A stretch of DNA of 64,000 nt, from positions 68,269-132,268 of the forward strand of contig CALKRW010000064.1 of assembly GCA_937989585.1 (NCBI GenBank), read 5' to 3'. This stretch comes from an uncultured Porphyromonadaceae bacterium (GTDB lineage: Bacteria; Bacteroidota; Bacteroidia; Bacteroidales; Muribaculaceae). The notes beneath the pieces are model-generated. The model was not told where the DNA came from. It made no database searches and worked only from the letters and a program-made list of their open reading frames with translations. The first letter of the stretch is position 1. Each line of letters opens with the position of its first letter. Positions 44,402 through 52,454 of the stretch are shown in pieces. The translations under genes were made by a program, and so were the position numbers.

Positions 44402-45106
44402 TTATTTTTTAAGATACTTGCCCCCTGGATTCCATTTTATTATTGACTTAAATGCAACACTCGGTAAAAAATGCATATGACATTCCATTTTATATCCATT
44501 AAATACTTCGACTAATCCCAAAGAGGTGGACATAGGTATATATGAAGGCACATATTTTGGCTCTGACACAGGAATCCCGGCGTCAATCATCGTTTTCTGA
44601 ACAGCAGTAGCACAATTGTTAGTAAATAGATTATATGTGGTCTTTGCTATTTTAGTAAAACTATTCCTCATTGTAGCATCCTGTTCAGAGGTTGTCGAAA
44701 TCTGATAAGCCTCTGTAAAACCATAATTGTTCATAGACTTGTCCTCCCTACTGTCATCAGTTTTTAAATTATATGACGAATCTAAGAACTCCTTAGGAGA
44801 ATTCCATGCTCCAACTGCAATATCGTTAAAAGGACGTCCTCCCGAGTGCTTACTTGTAATTGGATTATATACATTGTTGCCATTAATAGAATAATATTGC
44901 CATTTCCCTTTCTCATCCTGAATCAGCATGGCCAAATGCTGTCCTCCCGAATGATTCAACACAACGATATCTTCGCCGGTCGGATCAATACAGTTTATGG
45001 GATTACCTCCGCAATATGAATATGGAGACAACGGAGGATAGGCTTGTATGTCAACAGACCATGCTAGCAATGATATCGTAAATAAAGTTAAAATTAGATG
45101 TCTCAT
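44402..45106 (-). CDS. secreted RHS-core/hydrolase-domain protein A, putative toxin (upstream copy)
   Basis: A 234-residue protein with the same layout as copy B: signal peptide (1-22), RHS-core motif ending DPTGED at residue 46, then a domain with His57 and Cys165 (NNCATAVQ) as candidate catalytic residues. Shared blocks are KSMNNYGF, YQISTTSEQDA and the AGIPV-x-x-PKY region. The C-terminal 60 residues differ most from B. Its ATG overlaps the stop of the transglutaminase-like gene (ATGA), so the two are translationally coupled, and the putative immunity gene follows. Effector function is inferred from architecture. Confidence 0.62.
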   Translation of the reverse strand: MRHLILTLFTISLLAWSVDIQAYPPLSPYSYCGGNPINCIDPTGEDIVVLNHSGGQHLAMLIQDEKGKWQYYSINGNNVYNPITSKHSGGRPFNDIAVGAWNSPKEFLDSSYNLKTDDSREDKSMNNYGFTEAYQISTTSEQDATMRNSFTKIAKTTYNLFTNNCATAVQKTMIDAGIPVSEPKYVPSYIPMSTSLGLVEVFNGYKMECHMHFLPSVAFKSIIKWNPGGKYLKK

Positions 45107-45260
45107 TTCGGCAACAAATTTTCCTCGTAATATTTTTGACTTTCTTTGGCTTGTTTATACTTCCTTTCCAGAAATTCTTCAGTTGCTATGGTCATATGAG
45201 TTCTTTCAATTCCCAACTTTGTCTCTTCCAACAAATGGATTAGATATGAAACATAGTCAT
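44877..45260. repeat. 384-bp near-identical direct repeat, upstream copy
   Basis: The intact partner of 43606-43988, spaced by 1271-1272 bp. It includes the junction between the transglutaminase-like gene and hydrolase-like gene A. One substitution and one single-base indel separate the two copies, so the duplication or conversion is recent relative to the divergent 3' halves of the modules. Confidence 0.95.
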
Positions 45261-46134
45261 CTACACAAGAACCGTTTCGATCAAGATAATCCTGTGCTAT
45301 CTCTAGAAGGGACTTATTTCGTATAAGCCACGCATTCGGATTCATGGGATAAAACTCCAAAGATCTACTTGCACAATATAAAGTAAATTTATCATATCGT
45401 TTGAATTTCTCATGGTAACCAAAAGCCAAATCTGACATTTGGCACGCAACAGTCTGAATTTCGGTCAAAGGGGACATGTAGGTTCCTACAATAACTGCAG
45501 AATCACATATTTCAAAATCCTCCTTAATCCAGAATTCAGGTGTCATTTGATGGGTGGTGAGTTCGAGATTAATCCAATCTTCCGGTGTAAGATTATCTTC
45601 GTCCTTATACATGATATATGTATGTCCCGGTGCATGTGCCAAAGCAACATCAGCACCAATCTCTTTTGCAAGAATTCTATACATCCACGGAAGAGAGCGA
45701 CATTGCCCTTTATGAGTTTTCAATACCTCGGACACAAACTGCCTTTCCCAAACACCACCTTTAAAAAAATCCTCATAATTATATGTATAAGGTTTGAAGC
45801 CATTTCCAGAGTAAGGTCTGAAAAAATACTCGTTCAAGGCCATCTGTTTTCCTGTTTTATATGAACTAAGTTTATTAACAGAATAAAACCTTTTTACAAA
45901 TCTAACTATTCTATCAATTTCATCACAAAAATCTTTTTTATAATCCAATTTACCCTCGTAATATGCCCATTCGGCAAGATAAGTCGCACGTTTTATCGAA
46001 AGCGAGTCTTTACCATAAAGCATATCAGATATTTCATTAAAAGCCGTTACATAATAATCCTCAGACAACACCTCTTCTGCACCAAGTGACAACTGAGATA
46101 CGAGAATAAACAAAGTCAATACTAATTTTTTCAT
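45103..46134 (-). CDS. secreted transglutaminase-like protein
   Basis: A 343-residue protein from ATG 46134, which exposes a signal peptide (MKKLVLTLFILVSQLSLGAEE); upstream in-frame codons pass through the promoter. The papain-like transglutaminase core is visible as THKGQCRSLPWMYRILAKEIG (Cys145), HAPGHTYIMYKDED (His171) and WINLELT, where an acidic or amide third residue would sit. The C-terminal 150 residues are helical and may form a TPR-like unit. First gene of the accessory operon, coupled to hydrolase-like gene A. Possible roles include maturation of, or cross-linking by, the partner protein; this is speculation. Confidence 0.7.
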   Translation of the reverse strand: MKKLVLTLFILVSQLSLGAEEVLSEDYYVTAFNEISDMLYGKDSLSIKRATYLAEWAYYEGKLDYKKDFCDEIDRIVRFVKRFYSVNKLSSYKTGKQMALNEYFFRPYSGNGFKPYTYNYEDFFKGGVWERQFVSEVLKTHKGQCRSLPWMYRILAKEIGADVALAHAPGHTYIMYKDEDNLTPEDWINLELTTHQMTPEFWIKEDFEICDSAVIVGTYMSPLTEIQTVACQMSDLAFGYHEKFKRYDKFTLYCASRSLEFYPMNPNAWLIRNKSLLEIAQDYLDRNGSCVDDYVSYLIHLLEETKLGIERTHMTIATEEFLERKYKQAKESQKYYEENLLPK

Positions 46135-46140
46135 GGTATG

Positions 46141-46172
46141 CAAATGTAATACTTTAGGGTCCGAAATGCAAA
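46141..46172 (-). promoter_or_regulatory. promoter of the accessory operon, giving a nearly leaderless mRNA
   Basis: Minus-strand TTTG at 46169-46172, a 20-bp spacer and TACATTTG at 46141-46148: an excellent match. Initiation a few bases past the -7 element falls within about 1-4 nt of the ATG at 46134, so the message would have almost no 5' leader. Confidence 0.75.
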
Positions 46173-46249
46173 TCAAAAAACATGTTTTACAACATGTTAC
46201 CAAAAAAATTTCGTTTAGGGGATATATTTGTGAAAGACTATATACAATC

Positions 46250-46283
46250 AAGGCAGTCCCGTTTTTGATTACGGGACTGCCTT
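46250..46283. terminator. hairpin ending the cydAB transcript
   Basis: A 12-bp perfect stem (AAGGCAGTCCCG at 46250-46261 with 46272-46283) lies 48 bp past the cydB stop. Flanking T-runs are poor, but the stem separates the cyd operon from the accessory promoter. Confidence 0.6.
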
Positions 46284-46331
46284 ATGTTATAGACAAATTT
46301 TTAAGACCTTATTTTAAATGTCGGAGTCGTT

Positions 46332-47459
46332 TCAATGGTCGTTGAGGTCGGCGGTGGTGAGGGGTTTGCGGTTCATCTGACGCCAGGTGTACCAGATATA
46401 GGCGATGACAACGGGGATTACAAGCGAGACAACACTCATCACGCGGAGGGTGAATTCACTCGACGAGGAATTGGCAATAGTCAGCGACGACGCAGGGTCT
46501 GTAATGGAACGATAATAGGCGGTATCGTTGTAACCCGCAAGGAGGAACAGCACGATTACGACAAGTATAGTTCCGATTCCAGAGAACCAGATGCCCTTTC
46601 GCCAGGTAGTGGTGAACGAGGCACGGGCGATGGCATAGACTACCATGAGGACTCCGATGAGCAGAACGGGAACAAGCAGCCACATATCCCAGAGATTATG
46701 CCAATAGATGTTCTCGACCTCAGTGAAGTTGCCGGCACTGTCGTAACGGAGACCGGGTGCAAGGAAAAGCACCACGAGGAAACCGACGAAGAGCAGTACG
46801 AAGACGGTGCCGTTGGTCATCACGCGAATGCGGTTGGACATACCGAAGCCTTTTTCATCGTCGATATTATTGATGAAATAGAGAGCGGCCTGGGTGCGCG
46901 CAAGGAAGAAGATGGCGAAACCAAGAAGGAGATTCTTCCAGCAGACGATAGCCTCGAGACCATGGGTAGGTGCCCATTGCGAGATAACGGGGTCGCCGGG
47001 ATTGAGGATATTGGTCTTGACCACGCTGAACTCAGCGCCGAAGAAGATGGTGCCGACGGCTACGCCGAGAAGCACGCAACCGAACACGCCGTTGAGAACA
47101 AGCAGGGTGTCATAGGTTCCGCGACGGAAAAGATTTCCCTTGCGCATACGGAATTCATAACTGAATGCCTGGATGACGAAACTCAGCAGAATTAGCATCC
47201 ACAGCCAGTAGGCGCCTCCGAAACTCGTGGAATAGAAAAGCGGGAAAGAAGCGAAGAAGGCTCCGCCGAATACCACAAGGGTGGTATAGGTCAGTTCCCA
47301 TTTGCGACCGAGGGAACTTACCATGAGTTGGCGCGAGTCGGGGTTCATGTCACCGAAAAGCATCGACTGTCCGCCCTGGACGAAAAGCAGGAAGACAAGA
47401 ACGGCGGCGAGGATGGCGATAAGCAGCCACCAGTATTGTTGAAGCAGAGTGAGTTCCAT
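46332..47459 (-). CDS. cydB: cytochrome bd ubiquinol oxidase subunit II
   Basis: A 375-residue membrane protein from ATG 47459, 4 bp after the cydA stop; an in-frame extension upstream would overlap cydA. About nine hydrophobic helices are visible, with the CydB-type start LLQQYWWLLIAILAAVLVFLLF and VQGGQSMLFG. With CydA it forms the high-affinity quinol oxidase of the inner membrane, used for nanaerobic respiration or oxygen scavenging in gut Bacteroidales. Confidence 0.94.
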   Translation of the reverse strand: MELTLLQQYWWLLIAILAAVLVFLLFVQGGQSMLFGDMNPDSRQLMVSSLGRKWELTYTTLVVFGGAFFASFPLFYSTSFGGAYWLWMLILLSFVIQAFSYEFRMRKGNLFRRGTYDTLLVLNGVFGCVLLGVAVGTIFFGAEFSVVKTNILNPGDPVISQWAPTHGLEAIVCWKNLLLGFAIFFLARTQAALYFINNIDDEKGFGMSNRIRVMTNGTVFVLLFVGFLVVLFLAPGLRYDSAGNFTEVENIYWHNLWDMWLLVPVLLIGVLMVVYAIARASFTTTWRKGIWFSGIGTILVVIVLFLLAGYNDTAYYRSITDPASSLTIANSSSSEFTLRVMSVVSLVIPVVIAYIWYTWRQMNRKPLTTADLNDH

Positions 47460-47463
47460 AATC

Positions 47464-49035
47464 TTAGGCTTTTTCAGGGTTTTCGATATCACCGCGCGAG
47501 GATTTGGAAATCTGGCGGCAGAGAATAGAAATTTCGGCGATGAGCAGGAGTGTGAAGAATACCGCGAATATCCAGAAAGTAGTCTGGACCGAAGCAGAGG
47601 AGATGTCGCTGACGCCTATGCGCGTCGACATAAGGTCCTGGATGACCCAGGGCTGACGGCCAACCTCCGCGACAACCCAACCGGCCTGACTGCAGAACCA
47701 TGCGGCGGGAATCATCAGTATACCGCCCCATGCGAGCCATGACTTACGGAGCATCGCAGGCTTCTTCCACATGAAGAAAGCCATGACGACAAGCACAAGC
47801 AGAAGGAATCCGCCGAAGATGACCATGACGCGGAACGAATAGAAGGTCAGCGGGACATTGGGAATTGCCTCGTCAGGCGACTCAAATGAGGCATAGCCGA
47901 AATATTTGAAGTCTGCCTTTATAGCTTTCGTGGCAGCATTCATGGCAACGGTGTCACCGGCCTTGGAAGCGTTATCGTAAGCAATAAGGGCCTCGCGTGC
48001 GGCGCGGCCTCGGGCGATGCGCTCGTCGTAGGAAACGGTATTGATTGTATCACCGGTGGCATTGACGCTTACACCATTAATAATATCGTTGATGCCGGGG
48101 ACGAAACTGTGGATATCGTTGTTGGCAAGAAACGACAGTCCGTAGGGAATGGCAATCTTGCACTTGATTGGCTCGGTGCCGTCCTCGCGATGCTGCTTGT
48201 CGGCAAGGAAACCGAAGCCGACAAGTTCCTGACCCTTCGAGCCGTCGTAAAGACCTTCCATAGCGGCAAGTTTCATAGGCTGATGACGTGCCACCTGCAC
48301 GGCGCTACCGTGACCGGTGTACATGGTCAGCAGTATGCCGGCAAGACCTACCCATACAGCAATCTTCAGCGAAGATTGTGCGGCGGGGAGGTTACGCTTC
48401 TTCAGAATCATCCAGCACGACACGCCGGCAACAAATGCCGCCGCAAGAGCCCAGCCGGAGAATACGGCATGGAAGAATTTGTTGACAGCGACAGGCGAGA
48501 AAGCCACGGCCCAGAAATCGTCCATGACGTTTCGCATCTGGGCGGGATCGAATTCCATTCCGGCGGGATACTGCATCCATGCATTAGCCACAAGAATCCA
48601 GTAGGCGGAGAGGGTAACGCCGAGTGCCGTGAGCCATGTGGCAGTCAGGTGGAAACGCTTGCTTACGCGCTTCCAGCCGAAGAACATCACGGCCACGAAG
48701 GTTGCCTCGAGGAAGAATGCGAAAAGCCCTTCGATGGCAAGAGGCGCGCCGAAGATATCACCGACAAACCAACTGTAGTTTGACCAGTTGGTGCCGAACT
48801 CGAACTCAAGGATAATACCCGTGGCAATGCCGCAGGCAAAATTAATTCCGAAAAGGGTCATCCAGAATTTGGTGATTCCCTTCCACCGCTCCTCGCCCGT
48901 ACGGACATAGATGCTCTCCATAATCGCCACGATGAGGGCGAGACCTATGGTCAGCGGAACGAACAGCCAGTGATACATGGCCGTGAGGGCGAATTGCGCC
49001 CTCGACCAGTCGACTGTTGCAATCAAGTCATGCAT
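47464..49035 (-). CDS. cydA: cytochrome bd ubiquinol oxidase subunit I
   Basis: A 523-residue membrane protein: the conserved opening DWSRAQFALTAMYHWLFVPLTIGLALIVAIME with a heme-ligand His, and the GRQPWVIQDLM motif near the C-terminus. The periplasmic Q-loop region (about 260-370) includes an insert with repeated Asp/Ala/Lys segments. It binds the hemes and oxidises quinol. It stands between the DUF4492 gene and cydB in one operon. Confidence 0.95.
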   Translation of the reverse strand: MHDLIATVDWSRAQFALTAMYHWLFVPLTIGLALIVAIMESIYVRTGEERWKGITKFWMTLFGINFACGIATGIILEFEFGTNWSNYSWFVGDIFGAPLAIEGLFAFFLEATFVAVMFFGWKRVSKRFHLTATWLTALGVTLSAYWILVANAWMQYPAGMEFDPAQMRNVMDDFWAVAFSPVAVNKFFHAVFSGWALAAAFVAGVSCWMILKKRNLPAAQSSLKIAVWVGLAGILLTMYTGHGSAVQVARHQPMKLAAMEGLYDGSKGQELVGFGFLADKQHREDGTEPIKCKIAIPYGLSFLANNDIHSFVPGINDIINGVSVNATGDTINTVSYDERIARGRAAREALIAYDNASKAGDTVAMNAATKAIKADFKYFGYASFESPDEAIPNVPLTFYSFRVMVIFGGFLLLVLVVMAFFMWKKPAMLRKSWLAWGGILMIPAAWFCSQAGWVVAEVGRQPWVIQDLMSTRIGVSDISSASVQTTFWIFAVFFTLLLIAEISILCRQISKSSRGDIENPEKA

Positions 49036-49094
49036 AATGTTAGTATTTTAGTATAAATTGTTGTCAATATATGTTTTATGCCGTTTATCCGCTT

Positions 49095-49316
49095 TCATCG
49101 GTCATGAGACCTGACTATCTCACGCCTAACGATGTCAGACGGGTCCGAGGACTCCTGCGCCGCCTTGCTTGCGACAAAGTCATCGAAGAAGAATAACTTC
49201 AGGATACCGAATATCACTATGATTTTGATTATTATCAGCAGCCACAGTTTCCGCCCGACGGTCATTGAGCGGAAACCGTCGACATAAAAGTCTATTACTC
49301 TTCTGAGGTTCAGCAT
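49095..49316 (-). CDS. DUF4492 small membrane protein
   Basis: A 73-residue protein with an amphipathic N-terminus (RRVIDFYVDGFRSMTVGRKLW), one membrane helix (about 23-44) and a charged tail. Proteins of this type (DUF4492) lie directly upstream of cydA across Bacteroidetes, suggesting an accessory subunit like the small CydX-type proteins; that role is inference. It is first in the cyd operon, 59 bp before cydA. Confidence 0.85.
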   Translation of the reverse strand: MLNLRRVIDFYVDGFRSMTVGRKLWLLIIIKIIVIFGILKLFFFDDFVASKAAQESSDPSDIVRREIVRSHDR

Positions 49317-49394
49317 ACTGTGAGATATACAATTCAGGCCGTCGCTTTAAACTGCTTTCATACTATAAAAATAGTTGAACGAGAGCCTTGATTT

Positions 49395-49427
49395 TTGGCA
49401 AATTTAAGAAAAAAATCGCTACCTTTG
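49395..49427 (+). promoter_or_regulatory. promoter of the rluA-type gene
   Basis: TTG at 49395-49397, a 22-bp spacer and TACCTTTG at 49420-49427, about 40 bp before ATG 49468. It overlaps the divergent cyd promoter element. Confidence 0.7.
49399..49406 (-). promoter_or_regulatory. -7 element of the cyd operon
   Basis: The minus strand reads TAAATTTG, about 83 bp before the DUF4492 start. It lies inside the spacer of the opposing promoter, so the two cannot easily be occupied together. Confidence 0.55.
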
Positions 49428-49467
49428 TCTTTTGAGTAAAAAAAACGTGTGACAGAATCTCTAACGA

Positions 49468-50163
49468 ATGGATATCCTCTACGAAGACAACCATATTATC
49501 ATTGTCAACAAACGCCCGGGCGAAATCGTTCAGGGCGACAAGACAGGTGACCGGCCATTGAGCGAACTGCTCAAGGACTACATAAAGGAGCGCGATCACA
49601 AGCCCGGGAACGTCTTCCTGGGAGTCGTACACCGTCTGGACCGTCCTGTCGGAGGTGCCGTAATCTTCGCCAAAACCTCCAAGGCTCTTGCAAGACTTAA
49701 TGAGATGCTGCGTCTCGGCGAAATACACAAGACCTACTGGGCCGTGACCCGCGGCAAGCCGACGGAGCCCGAGGCTGAACTACGGCACTATATCACGACA
49801 GTAGAGCGCTCGAACAAGTCGTTCGTCCATGACACGGCGGTCAGGAACTCAAAGGAAGCACGACTGCGGTACCGACTGATCGCATCGGGCGACAGGTACA
49901 ATCTGATAGAGGTGAAACTGCTGACCGGGCGCAAGCATCAGATACGCGTCCAACTGGCATCCATAGGCTGTCCAATCAAGGGAGACCTGAAGTACGGTGA
50001 CAAACGCTCAAATCCGGACGGGTCGATTTCACTTCTGGCTCGCAGCATCGACTTCATCCATCCCGTCTCCAAAAAGCCGGTGCATGTCACCGCACCCGTT
50101 CCCGACGACAATCTCTGGCAGGCTCTCGAAGCCGCCGCATCAAGCAACAATCAAGAAGCATAA
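49468..50163 (+). CDS. RluA-family pseudouridine synthase
   Basis: A 231-residue enzyme with the catalytic motif HRLDRPVGG (Asp58) and the later GRKHQIRVQLASIGCPIKGD block. It lacks an N-terminal S4 domain, as in RluA/TruC-like forms. It isomerises uridines in rRNA or tRNA; the target site is unknown. Its stop overlaps the fmt start by one base (TAATG). Confidence 0.92.
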   Translation: MDILYEDNHIIIVNKRPGEIVQGDKTGDRPLSELLKDYIKERDHKPGNVFLGVVHRLDRPVGGAVIFAKTSKALARLNEMLRLGEIHKTYWAVTRGKPTEPEAELRHYITTVERSNKSFVHDTAVRNSKEARLRYRLIASGDRYNLIEVKLLTGRKHQIRVQLASIGCPIKGDLKYGDKRSNPDGSISLLARSIDFIHPVSKKPVHVTAPVPDDNLWQALEAAASSNNQEA

Positions 50164-51140
50164 TGACCAAGCAAGACCTCAGAATAGTATTTTTCGGAAC
50201 TCCCGACTTCGCCGTCGAGAGTCTGCGCGCCATCGTCGATGCAGGATTCAACGTTGTCGGAGTCGTGACGATGCCCGACAAACCGGCAGGACGCGGACAC
50301 AAGATGTTCTCATCTCCCGTGAAGATTTTCGCGCAGGAGCATGGACTTAAGTTAATGCAGCCCGTGAAACTCAAAGATCCGCAGTTCGTCGACGAACTGC
50401 GCGGCCTGGAGGCAGACCTGTTTATCGTCATCGCATTCCGCATGCTTCCCGAGGTCGTATGGCAGATGCCACGGTTCGGGACATTCAACCTGCACGCCTC
50501 ATTGCTCCCGAAATACCGAGGCGCCGCGCCCATAAACTGGGCTGTCATTAACGGCGAGACACAATCTGGCGTAACGACATTCTTCCTGAAGCACGAGATT
50601 GACACCGGAGACATCATACAGCAGGAAGCAGTCGAAATCACTCCGGAGGACAATGCCGGAACACTGCATGACAAACTAATGGAACTCGGCGCACGACTGA
50701 CAGTCGATACCATCGAGCACATAGTCAATGGCGACCTGAAGACCATTTCCCAGGACAGCCTCCTCGGAGGAAACGAGCCAACTCCCGCGCCAAAGATTTT
50801 CCATGAAACTTGCATGATTGACTGGACAAAGGCCGCCGAGGATGTACACAACCTTGTCCGCGGACTCTCACCCTACCCTGCCGCCCGTGCGACAGTCGAC
50901 GCGGACAATTCAGCGCCATTCGAGATGAAGATCTTCAAGACCCTGGTCGACAGCACAAGACGCACAGGCACACCCGGCAGTATTGAAATCGAGGACGGCA
51001 AGATGTTCGTATCGTGTGGAGACGTCGCCATCGAACTCCTCGAGATACAGCCAACGGGCAAAAAACGCATGAGCACCGACGCATGGCTTCGCGGCGCCCG
51101 TCTCGTAAATCCCAGAATGATTATTTCCGACAACAGTTAA
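50163..51140 (+). CDS. fmt: methionyl-tRNA formyltransferase
   Basis: A 325-residue enzyme: the N-terminal formyl-donor domain with FFGTPDFAVESLRAI, the catalytic segment FNLHASLLPKYRGAAPINW, and a C-terminal tRNA-binding domain (about 215-325). It formylates initiator Met-tRNA. It is coupled to the pseudouridine synthase gene upstream and followed by rarA after 16 bp. Confidence 0.95.
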   Translation: MTKQDLRIVFFGTPDFAVESLRAIVDAGFNVVGVVTMPDKPAGRGHKMFSSPVKIFAQEHGLKLMQPVKLKDPQFVDELRGLEADLFIVIAFRMLPEVVWQMPRFGTFNLHASLLPKYRGAAPINWAVINGETQSGVTTFFLKHEIDTGDIIQQEAVEITPEDNAGTLHDKLMELGARLTVDTIEHIVNGDLKTISQDSLLGGNEPTPAPKIFHETCMIDWTKAAEDVHNLVRGLSPYPAARATVDADNSAPFEMKIFKTLVDSTRRTGTPGSIEIEDGKMFVSCGDVAIELLEIQPTGKKRMSTDAWLRGARLVNPRMIISDNS

Positions 51141-51156
51141 TTACCAGGACAATACA

Positions 51157-52434
51157 ATGCCCCTCCCTCCCCTTGCCGAAAGGCTACGCCCATTAACCCT
51201 CGACCAATATGTCGGACAGGAACACCTGGTCGGACCAGAGGGCATATTGCGCCGGATGATCGACACAGGCAACATCGCATCTTTCATCCTGTGGGGACCT
51301 CCCGGCGTAGGCAAGACCACCATCGCACGTATAATCTCAAACTCGGTCAAGACACCGTTCTATACACTCTCTGCCGTAAATTCAGGCGTCAAGGAAGTGC
51401 GCGAGGTACTCGACAGATGCAAACGCGACGGAGGCATGTTCTCCACAAAACGTCCGGTGCTGTTCATCGACGAGATACACCGTTTCTCCAAGTCCCAGCA
51501 GGACAGCCTGCTGGCCGCGGTAGAATCGGGTACGGTGACACTTATAGGAGCTACGACCGAGAACCCTTCCTTCGAGGTAATACGCCCTTTGCTGTCACGC
51601 GCCCAGGTATATGTGCTCAAGCCTCTCGAGGAGCCACAACTGCAGACACTCCTCGACAGGGCAATCAGCGAGGACAAGGTACTTTCGACACGCGAGGTCC
51701 GCATAGAGGAGACTACCGCGCTTTTCCGATACTCTGGAGGCGATGCACGCAAACTGCTAAACATACTTGACCTTGTCGAACAATCCACACCGCTTGGCGA
51801 GCCAATCGTAATCAACGATACTGTAATAACCAAACGGCTGCAGGAAAATCCCCAGGCATACGACAAGAACGGCGAGATGCACTACGACATAATCTCAGCA
51901 TTCATCAAGAGTGTACGAGGGTCCGACCCAGATGCCGCAGTCTACTGGCTGGCACGGATGCTGGCCGGTGGTGAAGATATCGAGTTCATTGCCAGACGCC
52001 TGATGATACTTGCTGCCGAGGATATCGGTCTCGCGAATCCCAACGCGCTGCTTCTCGCCAACGCCACCTTCGACATCATCCACAAGATAGGAATGCCCGA
52101 AGCACGGATACCGCTGTCGGAATGTACCATCTACCTCGCCACGTCGCCGAAGTCCAACTCGGCCTACAAAGCCATAGCCTCGGCACTCTCGGCTGTCGAG
52201 CAGACAGGCAACCAGCCCGTACCGCTACATCTACGCAACGCGCCAACATCGCTAATGAAGAAACTCGGCTACGGGCAGCAATATAAATATGCCCACGACT
52301 ATCCCGGCAACTTCGTGCGCCAGCAATTCCTGCCGGACAATCTTCAGGGGTCCCGGTTCTGGGAACCCTGCGACAATCCCCAGGAGTCAACAGCACAGGC
52401 TCGCCAGCAGCAACGCTGGGGAGACAATCACTGA
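51157..52434 (+). CDS. rarA: replication-associated recombination protein RarA
   Basis: A 425-residue AAA+ ATPase of the MgsA/WHIP/Werner-interacting family: Walker A GPPGVGKT at 47-54, Walker B LFIDEIHRFSKSQQD, sensor IGATTENPSFEVI, and the C-terminal tetramerisation region (RIPLSECTIYLATSPKSNSAY). It acts at stalled replication forks. ptb follows after 20 bp. Confidence 0.95.
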   Translation: MPLPPLAERLRPLTLDQYVGQEHLVGPEGILRRMIDTGNIASFILWGPPGVGKTTIARIISNSVKTPFYTLSAVNSGVKEVREVLDRCKRDGGMFSTKRPVLFIDEIHRFSKSQQDSLLAAVESGTVTLIGATTENPSFEVIRPLLSRAQVYVLKPLEEPQLQTLLDRAISEDKVLSTREVRIEETTALFRYSGGDARKLLNILDLVEQSTPLGEPIVINDTVITKRLQENPQAYDKNGEMHYDIISAFIKSVRGSDPDAAVYWLARMLAGGEDIEFIARRLMILAAEDIGLANPNALLLANATFDIIHKIGMPEARIPLSECTIYLATSPKSNSAYKAIASALSAVEQTGNQPVPLHLRNAPTSLMKKLGYGQQYKYAHDYPGNFVRQQFLPDNLQGSRFWEPCDNPQESTAQARQQQRWGDNH

Positions 52435-52454
52435 AAATCAAAAACCGAATCAAT

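Noticed and set aside
46223..46230. Plus-strand TATATTTG element in the gap between cydB and the accessory operon
   Set aside because: No plus-strand gene follows and no -33 element is well placed; in AT-rich DNA such matches arise by chance.
46335..47195. A 286-codon plus-strand open frame
   Set aside because: It is antisense to cydB; its Glu/Gly/Asp-rich translation has no fold-like pattern and cydB is a clear membrane protein.
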